DNA from: Massilia kyonggiensis
GTDB lineage: Bacteria > Pseudomonadota > Gammaproteobacteria > Burkholderiales > Burkholderiaceae_D
Direction: 5' to 3'
NCBI RefSeq assembly: GCF_024756235.1
Contig: NZ_JANUGY010000014.1
Coordinates: forward strand, 62,001-126,000
DNA length: 64,000 bases
Numbering within the stretch: the stretch's first letter is position 1; each line of letters starts with the position of its first letter. Below are positions 26,655 to 36,097 of the stretch, one piece after another. Made by a program: the position numbers and the translations under genes. The notes under the pieces are model-generated. The model ran no database searches, was not told the DNA's origin, and worked only from the letters and a program-made list of their open reading frames with translations.

Positions 26655-27710
26655 ATGAAGAAATCGGCCCTCGCGCTCGCCGTCCTGGCAGCGCTTTCCC
26701 TGAACGCATCCGCCCAGACCAATGTCCAGGTCTACGGCATCATGGATGCCGGCGTCGAATACGTGAACCACGCCACCGCCAACGACGGCAGCCAGGTGCG
26801 CGTCGTCTCGGGCGGCAAGAACACGTCGCGCTGGGGCTTCCGCGGCAGCGAAGACCTGGGCGGCGGCCTGAAAGCCATCTTCAACCTGGAAGGCGGCGTC
26901 ATGCTCGACACCGGCGCCCAGGACGGCAACCTGTTCAAGCGCCAGGCCAACGTCGGCCTCGAAGGCAGTTTCGGCCGCGTCGTGCTGGGCCGCTCGTTCA
27001 CGACGACCTATGACCTGGTCATCAAGTTCGACCCGATGGGCTTCGCGCCCAACTATTCGTGGGCGACGAGCAGCAACGCCACCGGCCCGTCGAAATACGG
27101 CATGACGACCGCGTTCGACAACCTGATCAAGTACACAGGCACCACGGGCGGCTTCACGTACGGCGCCTCCGTCGGCCTGGGCGAACAGGCCAACAACAAT
27201 GCCGATGGCCGCAAGTACGCCGTCGGCGGTTCCTGGTTCGGCGGCCCCGTCGGCGTGATGGCGGCTTATGAGCAAATCAACGGCAACACGGTCGCCGCCA
27301 CCGGCAACCGCGACAAGACGACCGCCTTCCACCTGGGCGCCGAGTACAAGGCGGGTCCGATGACCTACCAGACCGGCATGCGCGGCTACAAGCTCCAGGC
27401 GGGCAAGGCCGCCACCCCGGACGTGCGCGGCGACACCTACTGGGCCGGCGCCACCTGGGCGGCCTACCCGTGGACGGTGACCGGTGCCGTCTATCACGTC
27501 AACACGAAGAACCTGCCGGCGGCGAAGGACGCGGATCCGACGATGCTCGTGGCGCGCGCCATGTACTCGCTGTCCAAGCGCGTCTGGCTGTACGCGTCGG
27601 TGGCACACGCCAAGGCCGACCACGGCCAGCTCGTGGGCCTGTCGCGCGACGATCCGGGCTTCGGGTCGACGCAGACCGGCATCACCACCGGCATCCAGTA
27701 CCGGTTCTGA
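26655..27710 (+). CDS. Gram-negative porin (Omp32-like)
   Basis: 351 residues. The signal peptide MKKSALALAVLAALSLNASA is followed by QTNVQVYGIMDAGVEYVNHA, SRWGFRGSEDLGGGLKAIF and a final strand ending IQYRF with C-terminal Phe. ATG 26655 has CGGAGA at optimal distance; an upstream in-frame ATG at 26580 would displace the signal peptide. It heads a plus-strand transport operon (TctC-like, ABC importer) and should admit the same solute through the outer membrane. Confidence 0.9.
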   Translation: MKKSALALAVLAALSLNASAQTNVQVYGIMDAGVEYVNHATANDGSQVRVVSGGKNTSRWGFRGSEDLGGGLKAIFNLEGGVMLDTGAQDGNLFKRQANVGLEGSFGRVVLGRSFTTTYDLVIKFDPMGFAPNYSWATSSNATGPSKYGMTTAFDNLIKYTGTTGGFTYGASVGLGEQANNNADGRKYAVGGSWFGGPVGVMAAYEQINGNTVAATGNRDKTTAFHLGAEYKAGPMTYQTGMRGYKLQAGKAATPDVRGDTYWAGATWAAYPWTVTGAVYHVNTKNLPAAKDADPTMLVARAMYSLSKRVWLYASVAHAKADHGQLVGLSRDDPGFGSTQTGITTGIQYRF

Positions 27711-27732
27711 TCACGACCACGGCCGCAACATC

Positions 27733-28686
27733 ATGAAGCGCGCCATGACGATCCTGACCGCCGCGGCACTGTTCGCGGCAGCGGCGGCGGCCAGCGCCAA
27801 CGCCGAATGCGTGGTGCCTTCCAAACCGGGCGGCGCCATGGACCTGACCTGCAAGCTGGCCCAGAAGGCCTTGCCGGACACGAAGCTGAAGCTGGCCTAC
27901 CTGCCGGGCGGGATCGGCGCCGTCGCGTGGCACACGCTCGTCTCGCAGCGGCGCGCCGAGCCGGACACGCTCGTCGCGTTCTCGGGCGGTTCGCTGCTGA
28001 ACCTCGCCGAAGGCAAATTCGGCAAGGCGACGGCGGACGACGTGCGCTGGGTCGCGGCGCTCGGCGTCGACTACGGCATGATCGCCGTGCGGTCCGACGC
28101 GCCGTGGCGCAGCCTGGACGAACTGATGGATGCGATCCGCAAGAACCCGCAGCAGGTCCTGATCGGCGTGTCCGGCACCATCGGCAGCCAGGACTGGATG
28201 AAGGTCGCGCTGCTGGCGCGCCGCGCCGGCATCGAACCGCGCCGCCTGCGCTTCGTCGCGCTGGAAGGCGGCGGCGAGACGTTCACGGCGATGAGTGCCA
28301 ACTACGTGCAGGTGATCTCGGGCGACGCGTCGGAGGCGGCGCTGTACGCCGGCCCCGGCAAGGTGCGCGTGCTGGCCGTGCTGGCCGAGAAGCGCCTGCC
28401 CGGCGTGCTGGCCAACGTGCCGACGGCGCGCGAGCAGGGCTACGACATCGTGTGGCCCGTGATCCGCGGCGTGTGGATGGGCCCCGGCGTGCCGGATGCC
28501 GACTACCGCCGCTGGGTCGACGCCTTTGCCCGCATGCAGGCGACTCCCGATTTCGCGCAATTGCGCAGCCAGGCCGGCCTGTACCCGTTCTCGCTCACGG
28601 GCGACGCGCTCACGCGCTGGGTCAAGCAGGCCATCAACGATTACAACCGACAGGCCAGGGAATTCAACCTGGTCCGCGAACACTGA
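27733..28686 (+). CDS. Tripartite tricarboxylate transporter substrate-binding protein (TctC/Bug family)
   Basis: 317 residues with an N-terminal signal peptide ending ASANA. VPSKPGGAMDLTCKLAQKAL and YLPGGIGAVAWHTLVS correspond to the Bug-family ligand loops (usual form PGGxxD and GAGG). The C-terminal GVWMGPGVPDADYRRWVDAF is typical. Bug proteins bind carboxylates in the periplasm and often act with TctDE two-component systems as well as TctAB. No tctA or tctB gene is in the window, so this copy may be a sensory co-receptor for the divergent TctDE pair. Confidence 0.85.
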   Translation: MKRAMTILTAAALFAAAAAASANAECVVPSKPGGAMDLTCKLAQKALPDTKLKLAYLPGGIGAVAWHTLVSQRRAEPDTLVAFSGGSLLNLAEGKFGKATADDVRWVAALGVDYGMIAVRSDAPWRSLDELMDAIRKNPQQVLIGVSGTIGSQDWMKVALLARRAGIEPRRLRFVALEGGGETFTAMSANYVQVISGDASEAALYAGPGKVRVLAVLAEKRLPGVLANVPTAREQGYDIVWPVIRGVWMGPGVPDADYRRWVDAFARMQATPDFAQLRSQAGLYPFSLTGDALTRWVKQAINDYNRQAREFNLVREH

Positions 28687-28706
28687 CAACACCCTAGGAG
28701 ACAACC

Positions 28707-29795
28707 ATGAATTTCAAGAAGACCCTGATTGCAGCAGCTATCTTTGCAGTGACGGCACCGGTGCTCGCCCAGGTCCCGGCCGGCTACCCGGCCGGCTACC
28801 AGCAACTGATCGACGGCGCGAAGAAGGAAGGCAAGCTGGTGATCTACGGCGCCACCGACAGCAAGGCCGCCGAACCGCTGATCACCGATTTCAAGTCGAT
28901 GTACCCCGGCATCACCGTCGAGTACAACGACATGAACTCGACCGAAGTCTATAACCGCTTCTTTTCCGAGAACGCGGCCGGCGGCGACACGGCCGACGTG
29001 CTGTGGTCCTCGGCGATGGACCTGCAGATGAAGCTGGCCGCGGGCGGTTATGCGCTGCCCTACAAATCGGTCGAAGCGGCGAAGATCCCCGGCTGGGCCG
29101 CGTGGAAGGACATGGCCTACGGCACCACGTTCGAGCCGGCAGCCTTCGTCTACAACAAGCGCCTGCTGAAGCCCGAGGAAGTCCCGCAGACCCACGCCGA
29201 TTTCGTGCGCATCATCCAGCAGCCGAAATTCCAGGACAAGGTCACGACCTACGACATCGAGAAATCCGGCGTCGGCTTCATGTTCATGACGCAGGACGCG
29301 CGCGCGTTCCCGCAATACAAGCAGCTGGAGCAGGCGTTCGGCGCGGCCAGGGTACGCGTGCAGTCGTCGACCGGCACGATGCTGGAGCGCATCTCGTCGG
29401 GTGAAAACCTGATCGGCTACAACGTGATGGGTTCGTATGCGCTGGTGCGCGCCAAGAACGATCCGTCGCTGGGCGTCGTGCTGCCCAAGGACTACACCCT
29501 GATCATTTCGCGCGTCCAGTTCATCAACAAGATGTCCAAGCATCCGAACGCGTCGAAGCTGTGGATCGACTACATGCTGTCGCAGCGCGGCCAGACCATC
29601 ATCGCCAACGCCTCCAAGCTGTATGCGATCCGCGGCGACGTCACGGGCGAGACGACGTCCACTGACCTGATCAAGATGGTCGGCGAGAAGAACATCAAGC
29701 CGCTGCCGGTCAGCCCGGCCGTCGGGGAATACCTGGATCCGGCGCTGCGCCTCGCGTTCCTGAAGGAGTGGAAAGCCACCGCCGGCAAGAAGTAA
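28707..29795 (+). CDS. ABC transporter substrate-binding protein, Fe3+/2-aminoethylphosphonate-like class
   Basis: 362 residues with signal peptide MNFKKTLIAAAIFAVTAPVL-AQ. The mature start (YQQLIDGAKKEGKLVIYGAT) and TADVLWSSAMDLQMKL are typical of the FbpA-like (SBP_bac_8) class, whose members bind ferric ions, phosphonates, phosphoglycerate or other organic anions. No Tyr-Tyr ferric-binding pair could be confirmed by eye. It is followed by its fused permease and ATPase. The ligand is unknown; the company of a TctC homologue and TctDE argues for an organic anion rather than iron. Confidence 0.85.
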   Translation: MNFKKTLIAAAIFAVTAPVLAQVPAGYPAGYQQLIDGAKKEGKLVIYGATDSKAAEPLITDFKSMYPGITVEYNDMNSTEVYNRFFSENAAGGDTADVLWSSAMDLQMKLAAGGYALPYKSVEAAKIPGWAAWKDMAYGTTFEPAAFVYNKRLLKPEEVPQTHADFVRIIQQPKFQDKVTTYDIEKSGVGFMFMTQDARAFPQYKQLEQAFGAARVRVQSSTGTMLERISSGENLIGYNVMGSYALVRAKNDPSLGVVLPKDYTLIISRVQFINKMSKHPNASKLWIDYMLSQRGQTIIANASKLYAIRGDVTGETTSTDLIKMVGEKNIKPLPVSPAVGEYLDPALRLAFLKEWKATAGKK

Positions 29796-29849
29796 GTCGT
29801 CTCACGGCGGGCCGCGCGCCCGCCGGCTTTATATCGATCGGACACTCCC

Positions 29850-31661
29850 ATGCCTACTTCAACCATGCCACTGGAATCCAAGGGCACCGTCGCCGGCAGC
29901 CTGCCGGCCGTGCGCGCGCCGCGCTTCAACTGGACGCGCGCCATCGTCGTGCTGGTCACCTGCGTGGCCATCTTCCTGCCGCTGTACCTCGTCTTTTACC
30001 AGAGCTTCCTGACGGCGCCGTTCTTCATGCCCGACAAGATGCTCGGACTGGATGCGTACCGTTTCATCTTCGACGACACCGACTTCTGGATGGCCTTCAA
30101 GAACGGTCTCGTGCTGGCCTCCGGCCTCGCCGCGATCGCCGTGCCGCTGGGCGGCATGCTCGCCTTCCTGATGGTCCGCACCGACCTGCCGGGCCGCGGC
30201 GTCATCGCGCCGCTGCTGCTCGTGCCGATCTTCGTGTCGCCGATGGTGATGGGCTTCGGCTACGTCGTCGCGATGGGCCCCGTCGGCTTCTATTCGACGT
30301 GGGCGCACGACCTGCTGGGCTTCGTGCCGTGGAACGTGTACTCGTTCACGAGCATCGTCGTCATCGCCGGCCTCACGCACGTGCCGCACGTGTACCTGTA
30401 CGCCTCGTCCGCGCTGAAGAGCCTCGGCTCCGACGTGGAAGAAGCGGCGCGCGTCTCGGGCGCGTCGCCGTGGCAGGTGATGTTCAACGTGTCGCTGCCG
30501 ATGATCATGCCGGCCCTCGCCTATGCGGGCGTGCTCGTGTTCTTCCTCGGCTTCGAAGTGTTCGGCCTCGTGCTCGTGCTGGGCGACCCGGAAGGCCACC
30601 TCGTGCTGGCGACTTACCTGTACAAGCTGACCAATAAACTGGGCACGCCGTCGTACCACCTGATGGCCGCCGTCGCCGTATGCCTCGTCGCCGTGACGAT
30701 GCCGCTCGTGATGCTGCAGCGCTGGCTCCTGAAGTCGGCCAACAAATACGTCTCCATCAAGGGCAAGGGCGCGCGCCAGAAGCCGCTCGCGCTGGGCAAG
30801 TGGAAGTGGGTGGCCTTCGCCGTGCTGGGCACGTGGATCGCCGTCACGATCGTGCTGCCGCTGACCGGCATCGTGCTGCGCTCGTTCGTCCAGTACTGGG
30901 GCGAGGGCGTCAAGCTGGCCGACGTGCTCACCTTGCAGCACTTCCGCGACATCTTCGAACAGCCGTCGCTCGTGCGCGGCATCGTCAACACGATCCTGAT
31001 CGGCGTGATCGGCGGCGCGCTGGCCGTGGCATGCTACACCGCGATCGCGCTGGCCATGCACCGCAAGAACGACGGCGTCACGCGCCTGCTGGACTACAGC
31101 GTCCTCGTGCCGCGCGCCGTGCCGGGCCTGCTGGCCGGCCTGTCGTTCCTGTGGGTGTTCCTGTTCGTGCCGAGCTGGCTGGACGGCATCCTGCACGGCA
31201 TGGACAACAGCGTCGCCATGTGGCTGTCCGAGCACTTCATTCCGGCCCTGCGCCAGCTGCGTTCGACGATCTTCGCGCTGTGGCTTGCCTACTCCGTCGT
31301 GTGGCTCGCGTACGGCATGCGCCTCGTCTCGACGTCGCTGCTGCAGGTGGGCCCGGAACTGGAAGAGGCGGCACGCGCCGTCGGCGCGACCCGCGGCCGC
31401 GTAACCCGCGACGTGACGCTCCCGCTGATCAAGTTCGGCATGCTGGGCGCCTGGCTGATGGTGTTCCTGATTTTTGAGCGCGAATACTCGACGGGCGTGT
31501 ACCTGCTGTCGCCCGGCACCGAGGTGATCGGCGCGATGCTCGTGTCGCTGTGGGCCGGCGGCTCGACGGACCTCGTGGCCGCGCTCTCGTTCATCAACAT
31601 CACGCTCGTGGCCATCGGCCTCGGGATTGCATTGCGCTTCGGCGTCAAGCTCCATAACTAA
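29850..31661 (+). CDS. ABC transporter permease, FbpB-like double permease
   Basis: 603 residues with about twelve membrane segments in two homologous halves. Each half has an EAA loop that docks the ATPase (EEAARVSGASPWQV and EEAARAVGATRGRV). This tandem arrangement is that of FbpB/CysT-like permeases for ferric or organophosphorus importers. It sits between the binding-protein and ATPase genes, with gaps of 54 and 22 bases, in one apparent operon. Confidence 0.9.
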   Translation: MPTSTMPLESKGTVAGSLPAVRAPRFNWTRAIVVLVTCVAIFLPLYLVFYQSFLTAPFFMPDKMLGLDAYRFIFDDTDFWMAFKNGLVLASGLAAIAVPLGGMLAFLMVRTDLPGRGVIAPLLLVPIFVSPMVMGFGYVVAMGPVGFYSTWAHDLLGFVPWNVYSFTSIVVIAGLTHVPHVYLYASSALKSLGSDVEEAARVSGASPWQVMFNVSLPMIMPALAYAGVLVFFLGFEVFGLVLVLGDPEGHLVLATYLYKLTNKLGTPSYHLMAAVAVCLVAVTMPLVMLQRWLLKSANKYVSIKGKGARQKPLALGKWKWVAFAVLGTWIAVTIVLPLTGIVLRSFVQYWGEGVKLADVLTLQHFRDIFEQPSLVRGIVNTILIGVIGGALAVACYTAIALAMHRKNDGVTRLLDYSVLVPRAVPGLLAGLSFLWVFLFVPSWLDGILHGMDNSVAMWLSEHFIPALRQLRSTIFALWLAYSVVWLAYGMRLVSTSLLQVGPELEEAARAVGATRGRVTRDVTLPLIKFGMLGAWLMVFLIFEREYSTGVYLLSPGTEVIGAMLVSLWAGGSTDLVAALSFINITLVAIGLGIALRFGVKLHN

Positions 31662-31683
31662 TTCGAATCGCGAGACAAACATC

Positions 31684-32751
31684 ATGAACGTTTTGACCGT
31701 CAACGACCTGCACCTCGACTACGGCAGCGGCGCCACCGCGAACCCGATCCTGAAAGGCGTGTCGATGCATCTGCAGCGCGGCGAAGTCGTGGCGCTGCTG
31801 GGCCCCTCGGGCAGCGGCAAGACCACGCTGCTGCGCGCCGTGGCCGGCCTGGAAAGCCCGAAATCGGGCACGATCGACATCGGCGAGCGCCGCGTGTTCG
31901 ACGGCAGCAGGAAGCTCGAACTGCCGGCGGAAGCGCGCAACCTGGGCCTCGTGTTCCAGTCGTATGCGCTGTGGCCGCACAAGACCGTGTTCGACAACGT
32001 CGCCTACGGCCTCAAGCTGCGCAAGATGACCGCGCGCGACATCGAGCCGAAAGTGCGCGAAGTGCTCGCGCAGCTGGGACTCGGCCACCTGGGCGAACGC
32101 TTCCCCCACCAGCTCTCCGGCGGCCAGCAGCAGCGCGTGGCGATCGCCCGCGCGCTCGTCTACAACCCGCCCGTGATCCTGCTCGACGAACCGCTGTCGA
32201 ACCTGGACGCCAAGCTGCGCGAGGAGGCCCGCGCCTTCCTGCGCGAGCTGATCGTGCGCCTGGGCCTCTCGGCACTGATGGTCACGCACGACCAGGCCGA
32301 GGCGATGGCGATTTCCGACCGCATCCTCCTGCTCAACAACGGCAAGATCGAGCAGCAGGGCACCCCGCAATCGATGTACGAGTCGCCGGACACGCTGTTC
32401 ACCGCGGAGTTCATGGGCAGTAACAACCGCCTGCCGGCGCGCGTCGTGGCGCGCAACGGCGGCGCGGCCCGCGTGCAGGTGGAAGGCATGGCGCTGAACG
32501 CGACGGCGCGGGGCAGCGGCGCCCCCGACGTCGAGGGCACGGCCCTGATCCGCGTGGAAGAAGTGCGCATCGGCCGCAACCCCGTCGAGAACGGCATCCA
32601 GCTGCCGCTGTCCACGTGCATGTACCTGGGCGACCGGTGGGAGTGCCTGTTCAAACACGGCGACGCGAGCGTGCGCGCGTATTCGAAGCATCGTGTCGAT
32701 CCGGGCCAGTACTGGCTCGAGATGCCGGCCGAGAAGCTCTGGGTGTTCTGA
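31684..32751 (+). CDS. ABC transporter ATP-binding protein, FbpC/PotA-like
   Basis: 355 residues. Walker A is GPSGSGKTT, the Q-loop is VFQSYALWPH, the signature is LSGGQQQRVAIARAL, Walker B is VILLDEPLSNLDA and the switch His lies in LMVTHDQAEA. The C-terminal 110 residues form a TOBE-like domain, usual for importers of the FbpC/PotA/MalK group. ATG 31684 is 22 bases after the permease stop. It energises the importer of the two preceding genes. Confidence 0.92.
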   Translation: MNVLTVNDLHLDYGSGATANPILKGVSMHLQRGEVVALLGPSGSGKTTLLRAVAGLESPKSGTIDIGERRVFDGSRKLELPAEARNLGLVFQSYALWPHKTVFDNVAYGLKLRKMTARDIEPKVREVLAQLGLGHLGERFPHQLSGGQQQRVAIARALVYNPPVILLDEPLSNLDAKLREEARAFLRELIVRLGLSALMVTHDQAEAMAISDRILLLNNGKIEQQGTPQSMYESPDTLFTAEFMGSNNRLPARVVARNGGAARVQVEGMALNATARGSGAPDVEGTALIRVEEVRIGRNPVENGIQLPLSTCMYLGDRWECLFKHGDASVRAYSKHRVDPGQYWLEMPAEKLWVF

Positions 32752-33782
32752 TCAGGACGTTCCTTCCCGCACTGGCGCTGGCCTTCACGGCGGCGCAGCT
32801 CTGCATCTTCCTCGACACGCCGCTGCCGTGGATGATCGGCCCGCTGTTCTCGACGGCCATCGCGTGCATGCTGGGCGCGCGCCTGAGTGCCCCCGTGCAG
32901 GCGCGCGAAGCGGGGCAGTGGGCCATCGGTACCGCGCTGGGCCTGTACTTCAGCGCGCCCGTGCTGGCGGTGCTGGCCCGGCACCTCGGCTGGATCCTGC
33001 TTGCCGTCTCGTTCGCCGTTTGCCTCGGCATGGCCGGCGGCGCGCTGCTGCGGCGGCTGTCCGGCAGCGATGCTGCGACCGCGTTCTTCGCGATGGCCGT
33101 CGGCGGCGCGTCCGAGATGGCCGTGCAGGCGGAGCGCCATGGCGCCGTCGTCGAACGCGTGGCGGCCGCGCACAGCCTGCGCATCATGATGGTCGTCGGC
33201 ACCATTCCGTTTGTCGTGCGCTGGCTCGCGGCCCATGGCTGGGGCAACGGCCATGATGCGTTCATGCCGCTCGCCGGCCGGGTCGACGCGGCCGGCCTGT
33301 GTCTTCTCGTCGCCGTCACGAGCGCGGCCGCGCTGGCGCTGAAACGCCTGCGCGTGCCGAACGCCTGGGTGATCGGCCCGCTGGTGGTCGCGCTGATGCT
33401 GACGGCGGCCGGGGTGCAGCTGTCGCGCCTGCCGGAATGGATGATCCGCACGGGACAGCTGTTCATCGGCGTCTCGCTCGGCACGCGGTTCACGCCCGCG
33501 TTCGTGCACACGGCGCCGCGCTTCCTGGCCAGCGTGGCGGCGTGTACGGCGGTCACGTTGCTGCTGGCCGGCCTGTTCGCGTTCTGCGTGGCCGAGGTGA
33601 CGGGCCTGCATCCGGGGACGATGGTGCTGGCCACGTCGCCGGGCGGCATCGCCGAGATGGCGCTGACGGCGCGCGTGCTGCATCTGGGCGTGCCCGTCGT
33701 GACGGCGTTCCACGTCGCGCGCATGGTCGTCGTCGTGCTGGGGATAGCGCCGCTGTACCGGGTGTGGACGCGGGTGGGGTAA
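32748..33782 (+). CDS. AbrB-family membrane protein (putative transporter)
   Basis: About 344 residues from IRTFLPALALAFTAAQLCIF to a stop at 33782, with about ten membrane helices in two repeats (PWMIGPLFSTAIACMLGARL, then NAWVIGPLVVALMLTAAGVQ), typical of the AbrB/ammonia-monooxygenase-annotated membrane family. Its substrate is not established. The start is unclear: no ATG or GTG falls at the natural N-terminus, the nearest codon being CTG 32748 overlapping the ATPase stop. GTG 32643 or ATG 32616 would overlap the ATPase gene by over 100 bases. Translational coupling to the ATPase gene is likely. The coordinates give the latest plausible start. Confidence 0.75.
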   Translation: MIRTFLPALALAFTAAQLCIFLDTPLPWMIGPLFSTAIACMLGARLSAPVQAREAGQWAIGTALGLYFSAPVLAVLARHLGWILLAVSFAVCLGMAGGALLRRLSGSDAATAFFAMAVGGASEMAVQAERHGAVVERVAAAHSLRIMMVVGTIPFVVRWLAAHGWGNGHDAFMPLAGRVDAAGLCLLVAVTSAAALALKRLRVPNAWVIGPLVVALMLTAAGVQLSRLPEWMIRTGQLFIGVSLGTRFTPAFVHTAPRFLASVAACTAVTLLLAGLFAFCVAEVTGLHPGTMVLATSPGGIAEMALTARVLHLGVPVVTAFHVARMVVVVLGIAPLYRVWTRVG

Positions 33783-33934
33783 CATCAGGCGCGACCTGGT
33801 GCCGGCTGGTTGCGAATTCAGTCGCCATGGGTAGCGGAATGCGCGACCATTGATTCACGCCCAGCAACATTGTGTGTTCAACGTACCGGTTGTGTTGTAG
33901 ATTGTCGCATCCCCCGACATCTGCATCGTTGAAC

Positions 33935-35830
33935 ATGAGCCACCCGAACCACACCAGCCAGTTTGCCCTGCTGACCCAGCGCCGCTTCGGCCCGTTTTTC
34001 TGGACCCAGTTCCTGGGCGCCTTCAACGACAACCTGTTCAAGACGGCGCTGCTGGTCGTGCTGACCTATGACGCGCTGTCGTGGACGACGCTGCCCCCCG
34101 CGCTGCTGAACAACCTGATCCCGGGCCTGTTCATCCTGCCGTACGTCGTCTTTTCCGCGACCGCGGGCCAGATCGCGGACAAGGTCGAGAAGGGCCGGCT
34201 GGCGCGCTTCGTCAAGCTGCTCGAGATCGGCATCATGGGCATCGCGGCGGTCGGCTGGCTGACGCACAACCTGTGGCTGCTCGTCGGCGCCGTCGCCGGC
34301 ATGGGCGTGCACTCCACGCTGTTCGGCCCCGTGAAATATGCCTATCTGCCGCAGCACCTGAAGCCCGAAGAACTCGTGGGCGGCAACGGCGTCATCGAGA
34401 TGGGCACGTTCGTCGGCATCCTGCTGGGCGAAGTGATGGGTGCGATCCTGGCCGGCCACGGCGCCGCCGGCGTGCACCTCGTCGCGTTCGGGACGCTGGC
34501 CGTCGCCGTGCTGGGCCTCGCCACGAGCTGGCGGATTCCGGCGTCGCCGGCGCCTGCGCCGAGTCTCAAGATCAGCGCGAACTTCGTCGCCGAATCCGTG
34601 CGCAACCTGGCGTTCTCGAAAAAGAACCGCACCGTGTTCCTGTCGATGCTGGGCAATTCCTGGTTCTGGTTCTACGGCGCCCTCGTGCTGTCGCAGTTCC
34701 CGCTGTACGCGAAGGACTACCTGCACGGCGATCACAGCGTATTCGTGCTGCTGCTGACGATCTTCTCGCTGGGGATCGGCACCGGCTCGCTGCTGTGCGA
34801 AAAGCTCTCCGGCCGCAAGGTCGAAATCGGCCTCGTGCCGTTCGGCGCCATCGGCCTGTCGCTGTTCGGCATCGACCTGTACTTCGGGAGCCTCGGCTAC
34901 ACCAACACGGCCCCCGTCGATTTCGTCGGCGTGCTGGCGCAGCACGGCACGCTCCGCATCCTGGCCGACATCCTGCTGCTGGGCGTGTTCGGCGGCTTCT
35001 TCATCGTGCCGCTGTTCGCGCTGATCCAGACGCGCTGCGACCCGGCGCACGTCTCGCGCACCATCGCCGGCATGAACATCCTGAATGCGCTGTTCATGGT
35101 GGCGTCGGCCGGCGTGGCGGTCTTCCTGATCGGCCGCGGTTTCAGCATTCCCGAGATGTTCCTGACGACCGCGCTGCTGAATGCCGTCGTCGCCATCTAC
35201 ATCTTCTCGCTCGTGCCTGAATTCCTGATGCGCTTCCTGGCCTGGCTGCTGATCCACACGATCCACCGCGTGTCGACGGTGGACGTCGAGCGCATCCCGG
35301 AAGAGGGCCCCGCGGTCCTGGTCTGCAACCACGTCAGCTACGTGGACGCCATCGTCATCCTGGCCGCGAGCCCGCGTCCGATCCGCTTCGTGATGGACCA
35401 CCGCATTTTCAAGACGCCGCTGCTGGGCTTCATTTTCCGCACCGGGAAGGCGATCCCGATCGCGCCGGCGCATGAGGACCCGTGGCTGATGGAAAAGGCG
35501 TTCGTCGACGTCGCCCAGGCGCTGCACGAAGGGGAACTCGTGTGCATCTTCCCGGAGGGGAAACTGACGCGCACGGGCGAGATGAATGCATTCCGCGGCG
35601 GTATCGCCAAGATCGTCGCGCGCAGCCAGGTGCCCGTGATCCCGATGGCGCTGCGCGGCCTGTGGGGCAGCGTGTTTTCGCGCGACCCGTCGAACGTGTT
35701 CGAGCGCTCGTTGACCCGCGGCTTGCGCTCCCGCCTGGCGCTGGCCGTCGGGCGGCCGGTGCCGCCGCAGCAGGTAACGCCGGAGGGGCTGTACGAGGAA
35801 GTGCTGGCATTGCGTGGGGATTGGAAATAG
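33935..35830 (+). CDS. MFS transporter-acyltransferase fusion (LplT-PlsC-like)
   Basis: 631 residues. The N-terminal about 420 residues form a 12-helix MFS domain starting FALLTQRRFGPFFWTQFLGA and NDNLFKTALL, as in lysophospholipid transporter LplT. The C-terminal 200 residues are a PlsC-type acyltransferase with CNHVSYVDAIV (HX4D motif), FPEGKLTRTGEM and VIPMALRG. The fusion should flip lysophospholipids inward and re-acylate them, a phospholipid-repair role like E. coli LplT plus Aas but lacking the acyl-ACP synthetase domain. The ATG at 33935 is chosen by homology; an in-frame ATG 63 bases upstream lacks conserved sequence. Confidence 0.87.
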   Translation: MSHPNHTSQFALLTQRRFGPFFWTQFLGAFNDNLFKTALLVVLTYDALSWTTLPPALLNNLIPGLFILPYVVFSATAGQIADKVEKGRLARFVKLLEIGIMGIAAVGWLTHNLWLLVGAVAGMGVHSTLFGPVKYAYLPQHLKPEELVGGNGVIEMGTFVGILLGEVMGAILAGHGAAGVHLVAFGTLAVAVLGLATSWRIPASPAPAPSLKISANFVAESVRNLAFSKKNRTVFLSMLGNSWFWFYGALVLSQFPLYAKDYLHGDHSVFVLLLTIFSLGIGTGSLLCEKLSGRKVEIGLVPFGAIGLSLFGIDLYFGSLGYTNTAPVDFVGVLAQHGTLRILADILLLGVFGGFFIVPLFALIQTRCDPAHVSRTIAGMNILNALFMVASAGVAVFLIGRGFSIPEMFLTTALLNAVVAIYIFSLVPEFLMRFLAWLLIHTIHRVSTVDVERIPEEGPAVLVCNHVSYVDAIVILAASPRPIRFVMDHRIFKTPLLGFIFRTGKAIPIAPAHEDPWLMEKAFVDVAQALHEGELVCIFPEGKLTRTGEMNAFRGGIAKIVARSQVPVIPMALRGLWGSVFSRDPSNVFERSLTRGLRSRLALAVGRPVPPQQVTPEGLYEEVLALRGDWK

Positions 35831-35889
35831 TTTCTCGTGACAAAAACGCTAGGCATCTTGCGTGCCTCTGTTATAATTGTGACCCGAGT

Positions 35890-35966
<77 letters not shown>

Positions 35967-35982
35967 ATAGAATTGATGAGAT

Positions 35983-36008
35983 AGGCCAGCTTTCGAGCTG
36001 GCCTTTTT
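35983..36008 (+). terminator. Rho-independent terminator after tRNA-Pro
   Basis: AGGCCAGC (35983-35990) and GCTGGCCT (35996-36003) form a perfect stem with loop TTTCGA-like bases, followed by TTTTC. It lies 17 bases after the tRNA. Confidence 0.85.
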
Positions 36009-36097
36009 CGTTAATGGATTTGCCGCACGGAAAATTGGCGCAGCGACATCACGAATTCAGTATATTGATCGCCGAATAAATACATCAGCGATCCGTC

